From assembly GCF_900102875.1 (NCBI RefSeq), contig NZ_FNGH01000003.1, forward strand, positions 1 through 64,000: DNA of 64,000 nt. The letters run 5' to 3'. A program made the position numbers and the translations under genes. This document shows positions 15,875 to 23,075 of this stretch, piece after piece. Below the pieces are notes generated by a model. It was not told the DNA's origin. It searched no databases and saw only the letters and a list, made by a program, of their open reading frames with translations. Numbering within the stretch: the stretch's first letter is position 1; every line of letters begins with the position of its first letter. Source of the stretch: Franzmannia pantelleriensis (GTDB taxonomy: Bacteria > Pseudomonadota > Gammaproteobacteria > Pseudomonadales > Halomonadaceae).

Positions 15875-16795
15875 ATGCAGACTGCTCAGCGAAAGAAGAC
15901 CAGCCCTGAAGACGTTGCGCGTAGAATGCTGGCGCTCATCAGCGAAAAGGGTATTCCTGCTGGCAGCCATCTTCCGGAGGTGTTCTTCGCTGAGAACCTT
16001 AAGGTCTCAAGAACACCTATCCGGGCCGCGCTTTTCTATCTCGAGGAGCAAGGAGTAGTACGAAAAGAACCAAATCGCGGCTATTTTCTGGTTTCTTCCG
16101 ATTTTTCCAGCCTCGATGACAGAGTGGGTGACTTGATCGTCGACAGGAGCTCGCCCATTTCTCCCCTGGCATTCAAGATTGCTACGGACTACTTGAAGGG
16201 AGCCTTGGAGAAGACCATATCGGAGACAGAGCTCGCCAATACTTATGACGTCAACCGTTTCTCCATACAGCAGGCGTTATTATCGATGGAGTCAGAGGGC
16301 TGGGTATCCAAGCTGATGGGATATGGATGGGAGTTCAACGAATTTCTGACTTCCAGGGAAACCTACGATCAGTGTTACCGCTATCGCATCTTGATTGAAC
16401 CTGCTGCCTTGAGAGAGCCAGGCTATAGGGTTGATCGACGATTATTTCGTCAACTAAGAACGCTCCAGTCTGATGCGCTTATTATGAACGATTATGATAT
16501 TACCGAGCGGCATATGTTCCTGGTTGGGTCATTCTTTCATGAATCTATTGTGGCTTGTGCCAGAAATGTCTTTCTCTTGGAGGGCTTGCAGCGGGCCAAT
16601 CGACTGAGAAAATTAATGGAATACAACGTCTTTTCCCGGAGAGAGTCGTCCAAGCCAGAGTCGAGAGAGCACCTGAGGATTCTTGATCTTCTTGAAGAGG
16701 GGAAGAGAGAAGAAGCCGCTGACTTCCTAAAGAATCACTTGGAGCGGGCGAGAAGAGAAAAAATGAAGATCGTCTCGCACCTTTTCGATGCTTAG
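15875..16795 (+). CDS. GntR-family regulator with FCD domain and a second winged helix
   Basis: A first winged helix of the GntR type covers about residues 10-75 (SPEDVARRMLALI, then KVSRTPIRAALFYLEEQGVV and NRGYFL). A second stretch at about 100-152 (IATDYLKGAL, ETELANTYDVNRFSIQQAL, EGWVSKLMGYGW) also reads as a GntR winged helix. The C-terminal 140 residues form an FCD-like effector domain with FFHESIVACARN and a final EHLRILDLLEEG helix. It probably senses the imported acid and controls the cluster upstream. GTG 15863 in the same frame is an alternative start; ribosome sites are weak for both. Confidence 0.8.
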   Translation: MQTAQRKKTSPEDVARRMLALISEKGIPAGSHLPEVFFAENLKVSRTPIRAALFYLEEQGVVRKEPNRGYFLVSSDFSSLDDRVGDLIVDRSSPISPLAFKIATDYLKGALEKTISETELANTYDVNRFSIQQALLSMESEGWVSKLMGYGWEFNEFLTSRETYDQCYRYRILIEPAALREPGYRVDRRLFRQLRTLQSDALIMNDYDITERHMFLVGSFFHESIVACARNVFLLEGLQRANRLRKLMEYNVFSRRESSKPESREHLRILDLLEEGKREEAADFLKNHLERARREKMKIVSHLFDA

Positions 16796-16857
16796 ATAGG
16801 TGTCCACCAAAGCTGGGTAAGGTCATATTACTCGAACCCAGGAAAGAGGTCGCGCTT

Positions 16858-17757
16858 GTGAGCTACACCCCCCCTTCGATGAAGTCGCTTATTGCCTTCG
16901 AGGCCACGGCCCGCCTAGGCTCGATGACGGCAGCTGCTGACGAGGAGCGTTCTACCCAGCCGACGATCTCGCAGCGTATACGGTCGCTGGAAGAGAACCT
17001 TGGATTGCCGCTGTTCGATCGACAGGGAGGACGTCTTGTCCTTACGGTACAGGGCGAACGCTTTCATCGGGAGGTGGCGCCTAGTCTCAAGACGATTCGA
17101 GAAGCCTGCGAGCGGCTTGTCCACCACGGCAAACGGCCCTCACCCTCTGTGGTAATTGCCGCGGGTTCGGGATTTACACACCTGTGGCTGCTGCCGCAAC
17201 TGCCAGCACTCAAGCGTGCCTTCCCGGAGTTAACCTTCAAGCTGATGCCCATTGATCGTGCTGACGACCCGGAACTGCAAGCTGCGGACATCGCTATTCG
17301 TTTCGGTCCCTACGTGCCAAAGGAGGAGGGGCGCTTGGTCGCCAGTGAAGCCGTGTTTCCCGTGTGCAGCCCCGACTACGCACACGAGCATGGCGTGAAG
17401 GAGGCACTGACAGCGTCGGATCTCCCCCGCTTAGCGCTGCTACACCAAGACATCAAAGATCCGCGTTGGCTCGATTGGGCACAGTGGTGTCAACATGCTG
17501 GACTGAGCCTGACGCCCGGTGAGGATGTTTTCGCCTACCAGAACTATGCCTTGTTGCTGAACGCCGCACTAAGGCACCAGGGCGTGGCACTGGGCTGGTC
17601 GATTCTCGTCGAGGACTATCTGGCGAGCGGCCAGTTGATAGCGCTTTCTCCCCGCGTGACCCGTGAGGATTACGGCTACTGGTTAAGCGTCAAGCATCAC
17701 CGCAGTACGGTCATCGAGCCGATTTGCGACTGGCTGATCAACGCCGTCCAACAATAG
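16858..17757 (+). CDS. LysR-family regulator (GcvA-like)
   Basis: A 299-residue LysR regulator. The N-terminal helix-turn-helix (about 8-66) shows SLIAFEATARLGSMTAAADE, then QPTISQRIRSLEENLGLPLFDR. The rest is the two-lobed effector domain, with SGFTHLWLLPQLPALKRAFP and ADIAIRFG as in GcvA-type members. The start is GTG 16858 behind AGGAAAGAGG. It faces the tmpA-tmpB-like pair tail to tail and may control it, or the carboxylate cluster on its left. No palindrome with the T-N11-A form was pinned down. Confidence 0.85.
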   Translation: MSYTPPSMKSLIAFEATARLGSMTAAADEERSTQPTISQRIRSLEENLGLPLFDRQGGRLVLTVQGERFHREVAPSLKTIREACERLVHHGKRPSPSVVIAAGSGFTHLWLLPQLPALKRAFPELTFKLMPIDRADDPELQAADIAIRFGPYVPKEEGRLVASEAVFPVCSPDYAHEHGVKEALTASDLPRLALLHQDIKDPRWLDWAQWCQHAGLSLTPGEDVFAYQNYALLLNAALRHQGVALGWSILVEDYLASGQLIALSPRVTREDYGYWLSVKHHRSTVIEPICDWLINAVQQ

Positions 17758-17850
17758 AGCCAGGGCCAGCTCATCTAAGCTCAGATCAGATCATCATCGG
17801 TGTCAGGCATTTAAGGCCGCTAGGTACGTCCCTCTTTGCCAGATTCGCTC

Positions 17851-17886
17851 CACGGCGAGGTTGTCCCGTTAGTAGCCCTCGCCGTG
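17851..17886. terminator. Inverted repeat between convergent LysR and tmpB-like genes
   Basis: CACGGCGAGG at 17851-17860 pairs perfectly with CCTCGCCGTG at 17877-17886 across a 16-base loop. It lies between two convergent genes, so a bidirectional stop is likely, although a T run is absent. Confidence 0.45.
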
Positions 17887-17903
17887 CATGCTGAACGGTG
17901 CCA

Positions 17904-18491
17904 TTACCGCTCCAGCGGATGCTCCTCACCGATGACCGCTGGATCGAAAGGGGTGCGCGAGAACACCCGCCGCAGCATCGGTTCGAAGTGCTCTAGCGGA
18001 GGCGTGGGGTAGTCGGGGTCGAAGGCGGCCTGATCATAGCGCTCGCAGAAGTCCACGCAGCTCTGGTACCAGGGATGATCCCGATAGCGATCGCGCTCGT
18101 TCGGGTCGTCGCCAAAGTGGTGGGCATAATAGAATTTCTGGAACAGGCCGTGGTGATGCACTACCCAGGTGACCTCGCCACGCACATAGGGACGGATAAT
18201 CGCCGCGGCCAGCTGGGAGTGATTGTAGGGTGCCAGTTCGTCGCCGAGGTCGTGTAGCAGGGCGCCAATGATCATGTCCTCGTCGGCGCCGTCTGCCTCG
18301 GCGCGGGCGGCCGATTGCAGCGAGTGCTCCAGCCGCGACACCTGGTAACCGCTCAGACTGTTATCCAGATGACGCAGGGCACGGAGCAGGCGGTCGACTA
18401 GCCCCTGGTTGAATTCATCCTCCAGGCGCTCGAGAAAGACATACTCTTCCTGGGTGCCATCCTTCATCTGGCGGAACGCGACCTGTTCCAT
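17904..18491 (-). CDS. tmpB: TmpB-like HD-domain mixed-valent diiron oxygenase
   Basis: A 195-residue HD-domain protein of the PhnZ/TmpB type. Such enzymes use a diiron site and oxygen to cleave a 1-hydroxyphosphonate into a carboxylic acid and phosphate. The metal ligands are in place: His56 in LEHSLQSA, His80-Asp81 in ALLHDLGDE, His91 in YNHSQLA and His112-114 in WVVHHHG. ATG 18491, with GAGGAGGT upstream, is chosen over an earlier start inside the neighbour. It begins one base after the stop of the upstream tmpA-like gene. HD oxygenases of this type act after a partner 2-oxoglutarate hydroxylase, which is exactly what precedes it. Confidence 0.72.
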   Translation of the reverse strand: MEQVAFRQMKDGTQEEYVFLERLEDEFNQGLVDRLLRALRHLDNSLSGYQVSRLEHSLQSAARAEADGADEDMIIGALLHDLGDELAPYNHSQLAAAIIRPYVRGEVTWVVHHHGLFQKFYYAHHFGDDPNERDRYRDHPWYQSCVDFCERYDQAAFDPDYPTPPLEHFEPMLRRVFSRTPFDPAVIGEEHPLER

Positions 18492-18492
18492 A

Positions 18493-19626
18493 TCAAGCGA
18501 CCTCCTCGATCGAATCACGATTTTTCATTAGGCTTGCGAAGCGCTCACGCGGGCCATCGGTGTCGAGATAGCAGCCCTGTAGGTGGCGATGCCCCTCGTT
18601 GGTGTCGTAGCTGGTACGTCCGTGCAGGACACGACTGTTGTCGAACAACATCAACTCGCCTGCGTCGAGGGTAAAGCGCACCTCGTAGGCGGGGTCCGTC
18701 AATAGCTCGCCAAGCCGCTGGCGTGCGCGATGGAAGAGTCGGGTCTGGGCATCGGAGAGCAGGGGCAGGGCATCCAGGCGAGGGCTGTAGTGCACGCCGG
18801 TCGGATGACCATCGTCATCGGTCTGGATCATGGTGCGATGAGTGACTAGCTCTGTCCCGGCATCGACGAAACGAAAGCGTACCGAGGTAGTCTTGAGCAG
18901 CTCGTAGCCCTCGGGGGTTTCCTCGCGCAATTGCTCGAGCACTTTCAGGCTGTCGGCTAACGTCGATAGTCCACCGCTGGTCTCGTTGACCAGGCAGTGC
19001 AGGAGTTGAATACCCGGTACCGGATTGCGGTATGGGTTGTCGGTGTGGGGGCCAAGCGCCACGCTGCGATACGCCAGGTCGTTGCCGTTGGGCCGCGAAT
19101 AGACTTCGAAGTAACGGCCGAAATTGGTTTCCTTGACGTAGCCGAAGTGGCTGCCGACCTGGAGGATGCGCTCAGGGTCGGTCGGCACGCCATAAAGCAC
19201 GATATAGCCATAGCGCAAGTAGGCGTCCAGTGAGGCCTGAAAGTAGGCCGGGTTTTCGAGCACTTGGGTCCAGTCGAAGCGCACGCGGCGTTGATCGAGG
19301 CTCGCATTCCAAGGCTCAGCGTCGGGGAAGCGGCTGGCAGCGTCCAGTTCATTGGCCAGCACGCGGAGATCGTAGGTCTCACGATGGCCATCACTGAATA
19401 CCAACTCGACATGGTGCTCGTCGGTCCGGCTGGCACTCTCGAGTGTCAGTCGCGTATCGATGGCGTGAGAGTCGAACAGGCGCTGCTGGGTCATCGGCTC
19501 CAGCTGGTCGGGCGCCTGGGTACGTTCACGCAGCCAGAGTGGACTCATCTCCCATGATTGCTCCCCAGCGTGGAAGACGACTGACGGAGGGTCTTCATGA
19601 ATGACGAACGCATGGTGGGTGGACAT
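18493..19626 (-). CDS. tmpA: TmpA-like Fe(II)/2-oxoglutarate dioxygenase
   Basis: A 377-residue protein of the gamma-butyrobetaine hydroxylase family. The iron triad is His194 and Asp196 in LGPHTDNPYR plus His335 in RVLHGRTSY. The N-terminal domain has SPLWLRER, but the zinc-binding cysteines of true gamma-butyrobetaine hydroxylase are missing. Pairing with an HD oxygenase marks it as TmpA-like: hydroxylation of 2-(trimethylamino)ethylphosphonate at C1, which TmpB then cleaves. ATG 19626, preceded by GAGGAAG, is preferred to the longer frame, which reads into an IS remnant. The substrate is inferred from family and pairing; a betaine hydroxylase role remains possible. Confidence 0.72.
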   Translation of the reverse strand: MSTHHAFVIHEDPPSVVFHAGEQSWEMSPLWLRERTQAPDQLEPMTQQRLFDSHAIDTRLTLESASRTDEHHVELVFSDGHRETYDLRVLANELDAASRFPDAEPWNASLDQRRVRFDWTQVLENPAYFQASLDAYLRYGYIVLYGVPTDPERILQVGSHFGYVKETNFGRYFEVYSRPNGNDLAYRSVALGPHTDNPYRNPVPGIQLLHCLVNETSGGLSTLADSLKVLEQLREETPEGYELLKTTSVRFRFVDAGTELVTHRTMIQTDDDGHPTGVHYSPRLDALPLLSDAQTRLFHRARQRLGELLTDPAYEVRFTLDAGELMLFDNSRVLHGRTSYDTNEGHRHLQGCYLDTDGPRERFASLMKNRDSIEEVA

Positions 19627-19744
19627 GTCGATCTTCCTCAGTTGGCTTGGGTTATCACGATGGCGATCACCGACAGGGTGACGAGTGAATGGCCAACCGA
19701 GTAGAGCCTCCCGCTTATATCTAGGCATTTATTTTTCTTATACC

Positions 19745-20051
19745 TGCCTGAGATGATCGCATGCGCTTCGAGGGTCGCAGTGGGGCGTATTTCCCAGGCC
19801 AATGTGAGCTTGGGCCAAGGAGAGACAAGGAAAACGCCCAGCCTACGGACTTCCGCGCATACAAGTCGATGACCACCGCCAGATAAGCCCAGCGAGACTC
19901 TGTCCAAAGGTAGGTGATGTCTCCGCTCCATACCTGATTCGGCTCCTTTACATCGAACTTGCGATCGAGAAAGTTCGGTATATCCAGATGCGGCTGACCA
20001 GCCTGAGTGACCATTTTTGCGATACTTCGAGCGCCGGCAGGACCGTTACTG
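19745..20051 (-). pseudogene. IS3-family transposase (orfB) fragment
   Basis: Reading leftward, [12 protein letters not shown] is followed directly by [18 protein letters not shown] and GDITYLW, then [20 protein letters not shown], all typical of the IS3 orfB catalytic core (first Asp in GDIT). The segment normally lying between MVT and IPN is missing. After GWAFSLS the frame breaks, with a recognisable KLTLAWEIR in the next frame. Both ends and the last acidic residues are gone. It lies just upstream of the tmpA-like gene, so it may have altered that gene's promoter. The rest of the gap 19627-20142 shows nothing else. Confidence 0.8.
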
Positions 20052-20142
20052 AATCGCTATGCTAAGAAACACAACTCCTTGCGACCAAGGTCTTATCAGG
20101 CTTTCATAAGGGCCTACGGAATTCATGACAGGGAGCAGGACG

Positions 20143-20682
20143 ATGGCACTACCGCTGCGCGATACCACTACCCACTACGGCCGCATCAGCCGTGCCTTTC
20201 ACTGGGCGATGGCGCTGCTGTTTGCCTGGCAGTTCACCAGCGTGGCAGCGCGGGTGCTGTTCGAGGATTCCGCCTTCGACGATTTCATGTGGGCGTGGCA
20301 TCGCGATGTCGGGGTGCTGCTGTTCACGCTACTGCTGTTGCGCGGTGCCTGGGGGCTGCTCAATCTGTCGCGGCGTCCGCCATCGGTGAGCGTGATGGCC
20401 AAGCTCGGTCATCTGGTGCTGTATGGGCTGATGCTGGTGGTACCGCTGGTGGCGCTGCTGCGCCAGTACGGCTCGGGTCGCTCGCTGTCGGCCTTCGGTA
20501 TTCCATTGATGCCGGGCTTCGAGGGCCCCGAGATCGAGTGGATGGTAGCGCTGGGCAGTATCTTCCACGGCCTGCTGGGCTGGACGCTGCTGGTGCTGAT
20601 CCTCGGCCATGTGGCGATGGTGGCAATTCATCGCCGCTACGCACATCACGATGTGCTGACGCGCATGGCGGGAAGTCGCTAA
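20143..20682 (+). CDS. Cytochrome b561
   Basis: A 179-residue membrane cytochrome with four predicted helices (about 16-36, 45-65, 84-104, 144-165). Conserved histidines that can hold two b-type haems are seen in SRAFHWAMALL, WAWHRDVG, KLGHLVLYG and SIFHGLLGW. Members pass electrons between quinone and periplasmic acceptors, including superoxide. ATG 20143 with GGAGCAGGA upstream is preferred to an ATG 18 bases earlier. Confidence 0.88.
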   Translation: MALPLRDTTTHYGRISRAFHWAMALLFAWQFTSVAARVLFEDSAFDDFMWAWHRDVGVLLFTLLLLRGAWGLLNLSRRPPSVSVMAKLGHLVLYGLMLVVPLVALLRQYGSGRSLSAFGIPLMPGFEGPEIEWMVALGSIFHGLLGWTLLVLILGHVAMVAIHRRYAHHDVLTRMAGSR

Positions 20683-20768
20683 CGCTGAGCGTCTGTTGAG
20701 GTTGGGATGGTGCCAAGGGCCTTGCGCTGGCGTAGTCTTGGGGTATCGCTACAACGAGGAACCCGTGC

Positions 20769-21269
20769 ATGCCACGCAGCAAGAACAAGCGTCACAAGCC
20801 CACGCCGTCCAAACCATCCTCCCGTCCTGCCCCGCGCAAGCGCTCCTTCAGCCCCAGGCGGCTGGTGCGCGGCGTGCTGATAGCAGTGGCGATTCTCGCC
20901 GTGCCGGCGGCGTGGTTCGCCATGGAGGCGCGCCAGGCGCGGGAGGTAAGTGATCTTAGCGTGATCGGCGGCGGGGCGCCTGTGGTGGTACAGGTGCATG
21001 AGCCGGGCTGCAGCAGCTGCGAGCAGCTGCTCGAACAGGCCCAGGAGGCGCGCAGCCGCCTGGACGAGGAGCTGACCCTGCGGCGCGCCAACATCGCCAG
21101 CAGTAGCGGTCGCCGCTTCGCTTATGAATACGGCGTGTCGCAGAGCACCCTGGTACTGTTCGACGCCAGCGGTGACGTGGTAGAGATCAAGCGCGGGGTG
21201 GTGGCCGCCGACGAGTTGGAGGCCGACTTCATGGCGTTGCAGAGCCTGCCGAGGCCACGTCGGCGCTGA
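20769..21269 (+). CDS. Membrane-anchored thioredoxin-fold protein
   Basis: A 166-residue protein with a very basic N-terminal tail (about 1-30), one membrane helix (33-52), and a thioredoxin-like domain containing the redox motif GCSSCEQ near residue 80. The second half keeps the thioredoxin pattern YEYGVSQSTLVLFDASGDVV, although the usual cis-proline before the TLVLF strand is not obvious. It faces the periplasm by the positive-inside rule. It may act in disulfide exchange or metal handling; no partner gene is adjacent. ATG 20769 has GAGGAA upstream. Confidence 0.65.
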   Translation: MPRSKNKRHKPTPSKPSSRPAPRKRSFSPRRLVRGVLIAVAILAVPAAWFAMEARQAREVSDLSVIGGGAPVVVQVHEPGCSSCEQLLEQAQEARSRLDEELTLRRANIASSSGRRFAYEYGVSQSTLVLFDASGDVVEIKRGVVAADELEADFMALQSLPRPRRR

Positions 21270-21322
21270 GGGCTGTCAAAGCCTTGGTGAAAGTCTTATA
21301 GTGAATCGATCCACAGTCCTTT

Positions 21323-21349
21323 GCCCTATCCAGGGTGAAGGGCTTTTTT
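21323..21349 (+). terminator. Rho-independent terminator
   Basis: GCCCT and AGGGC, separated by 11 bases, are followed by six T residues. The structure lies between the thioredoxin-like gene and rnk and would end the upstream transcript. Confidence 0.65.
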
Positions 21350-21400
21350 CGTTGTCAGGCCGCGGATACGTTGTTTTAGCGTTTGCGGATAGGAGGCGCC

Positions 21401-21814
21401 ATGTCATCACGTCCCACCATCATCATCAATCGGTTGGATGCCGAGCGGCTGCAGCGGCTGATCGACGCCGCCAGCGACAAGGATTTGGCGGTGGCTGAAT
21501 CATTGGAGGCCGAGCTGGAGCGTGGCGAGGTGGTCGATCCCGAGCAGATTCCCGCCGACGTGGTCAGCATGAACAGCCAGGTGCAGTTCACTGATCTTGG
21601 GCGTAGCCGCCAGCTGGTGCGTACCCTGGTCTATCCGCGCTCGTTGGCCGAAAGTGCCGACGGCCTGTCGGTGATGGCGCCGATCGGCGCGGCGCTGCTG
21701 GGACTTAGGGTCGGCGACGTGATCGACTGGCCGCTGCCCGATGGCAGCGAGACCCGGCTGCGCATCGATGCGATCCTCTGGCAGCCCGAGCGCGAAGGCC
21801 AGTTTCACCGCTAA
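21401..21814 (+). CDS. rnk: Rnk, nucleoside diphosphate kinase regulator (GreA/GreB-like)
   Basis: A 137-residue protein with a short N-terminal coiled coil (RLDAERLQRLIDAA, then AVAESLEAELERGEVV) and a GreA/GreB-type C-terminal domain (PADVVSMNSQVQF, then APIGAALLGLRVGDVIDWPLPDG). Rnk binds RNA polymerase but lacks the acidic tip of the Gre factors, and in Pseudomonas and E. coli it affects nucleoside diphosphate kinase levels. ATG 21401 with a perfect AGGAGG is chosen over an in-frame start 18 bases earlier. Confidence 0.88.
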   Translation: MSSRPTIIINRLDAERLQRLIDAASDKDLAVAESLEAELERGEVVDPEQIPADVVSMNSQVQFTDLGRSRQLVRTLVYPRSLAESADGLSVMAPIGAALLGLRVGDVIDWPLPDGSETRLRIDAILWQPEREGQFHR

Positions 21815-21860
21815 GCCCGGCATGTGCCGTGCTACGCGGGCCCCTGATCGAGGAGAGTCG

Positions 21861-22469
21861 ATGCCGTTGTCGCTGTGGTTGTCGCTGGTGGCTATCTGTG
21901 CTGTGGGTGCCATGTCGCCGGGCCCCAGCCTGGCACTGGTGCTGCGCCATACCCTGGGCGGTGGGCGCCTGCCGGGGGTGGTCGCGGCGCTGTCGCATGC
22001 GCTGGGCGTGGGCCTGTACGCGCTACTCACCGTATGGGGCCTGGGAGCGCTGATCGCCCGCCAGCCACTGCTGTTCCAGTTCATCACCTGGGCGGGGGCG
22101 GCCTACCTGGCCTGGCTGGGCATCAAGGCGTTGCGCGCCGGACGGACGGCGGCCTTCGAGCCGAATGCGGTACTCACCACCGGCCCCCAGGCGGCCCGAG
22201 AGGGCATGCTGGTAGCGCTGGGCAACCCCAAGCTGATCCTGTTCTTCGTGGCGCTGCTCAGCCAGTTCGTCAGCCCCGAGATGAGCGTCGCGGCCAAGGC
22301 GCTGATCGTGCTTACCGCCATGATCATCGACGGTGGCTGGTACGTGATCGTAGCGGTGGCGCTATCGCACTCACGGGTGCTGCCCTGGCTCCAGGCCAGG
22401 GCGCACTGGGTCAACCGCATCACCGGCGTACTGCTGATCGCGATTGCGCTGAGAGTGGTGGTCGGCTGA
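21861..22469 (+). CDS. LysE/RhtB-family amino-acid exporter
   Basis: A 202-residue membrane protein with six predicted helices. The family signature MSPGPSLALVLRHTLGGGR lies at about 17-35, and NPKLILFFVALLSQFV at about 120. Members export amino acids or homoserine lactones by proton exchange; the substrate is unknown here. ATG 21861 follows GAGGAGAG. It follows rnk closely and is convergent with the PCuAC gene, with a gap of only three bases. Confidence 0.88.
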   Translation: MPLSLWLSLVAICAVGAMSPGPSLALVLRHTLGGGRLPGVVAALSHALGVGLYALLTVWGLGALIARQPLLFQFITWAGAAYLAWLGIKALRAGRTAAFEPNAVLTTGPQAAREGMLVALGNPKLILFFVALLSQFVSPEMSVAAKALIVLTAMIIDGGWYVIVAVALSHSRVLPWLQARAHWVNRITGVLLIAIALRVVVG

Positions 22470-22472
22470 GCT

Positions 22473-22970
22473 TCAGTGGTCGTGGTGATGGTGGCCGTCG
22501 GCCGCCTCGCCGCCCTCGTTGGCCTCCTGCACCCATACCTCGACCTCGATCTCGCCCTGCTCGGCGAACTCCAGGGTGAGCGGGAAGCTCTCGCCTTCGA
22601 CGAGCGTATCTTCCAGGCCCAACAGCATCAGGTGGTAGCCGCCGCCGGGGCGCATGGTCACTGTCTCGCCGGCCTCGACGTCGATGGCGTCGAGCTTGCG
22701 CATCTGCATGTTGCCGTCGTCCATGATCATGTCGTGAATCTCCACCACCGCGCTGATCGGGCTGCTGGCGCCGACCAGCTCGGCGGGCTCGTCGCCGGCA
22801 GTGATGTCGAGATAGGCGGCGCCGTTGGGCGCCCCCGGCGGCGTCGGGGTGGCGAAGGGGTGGGCGATGCGGATGTCGTCGAGGGTGAAGTCGTGGGCAC
22901 TGGCCAGCGATGGCAGCAGCGCACCGCCGAGCAGCAGGGCAGAGATGAGAGAGGCGGAGCGGGCGATCAT
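22473..22970 (-). CDS. PCu(A)C-type periplasmic copper chaperone
   Basis: A 165-residue secreted protein. The signal peptide (1-24) ends at LASA-HD. The copper site H-M-x10-M-x21-H-x-M is visible: His-Asp-Met after VVEI, Met in MQMRKL, and GGYHLMLLG. PCuAC delivers Cu(I) to the CuA centre of cytochrome oxidase. A run of histidines and acidic residues at the C-terminus (DGHHHHDH) is an added metal-binding tail. The start ATG 22970 lies behind AAGGATT. No Sco or oxidase gene is next to it. Confidence 0.88.
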   Translation of the reverse strand: MIARSASLISALLLGGALLPSLASAHDFTLDDIRIAHPFATPTPPGAPNGAAYLDITAGDEPAELVGASSPISAVVEIHDMIMDDGNMQMRKLDAIDVEAGETVTMRPGGGYHLMLLGLEDTLVEGESFPLTLEFAEQGEIEVEVWVQEANEGGEAADGHHHHDH

Positions 22971-23075
22971 CGGTAATCCTTGTGGTGGTGGGTGGAACCT
23001 TTGGGCCACCCAAAGCTTACGACAGCCTGGCCGGCTGCCAAGCGGCGTTTTGTCGCAACCGCCAGCATAGGGGCG

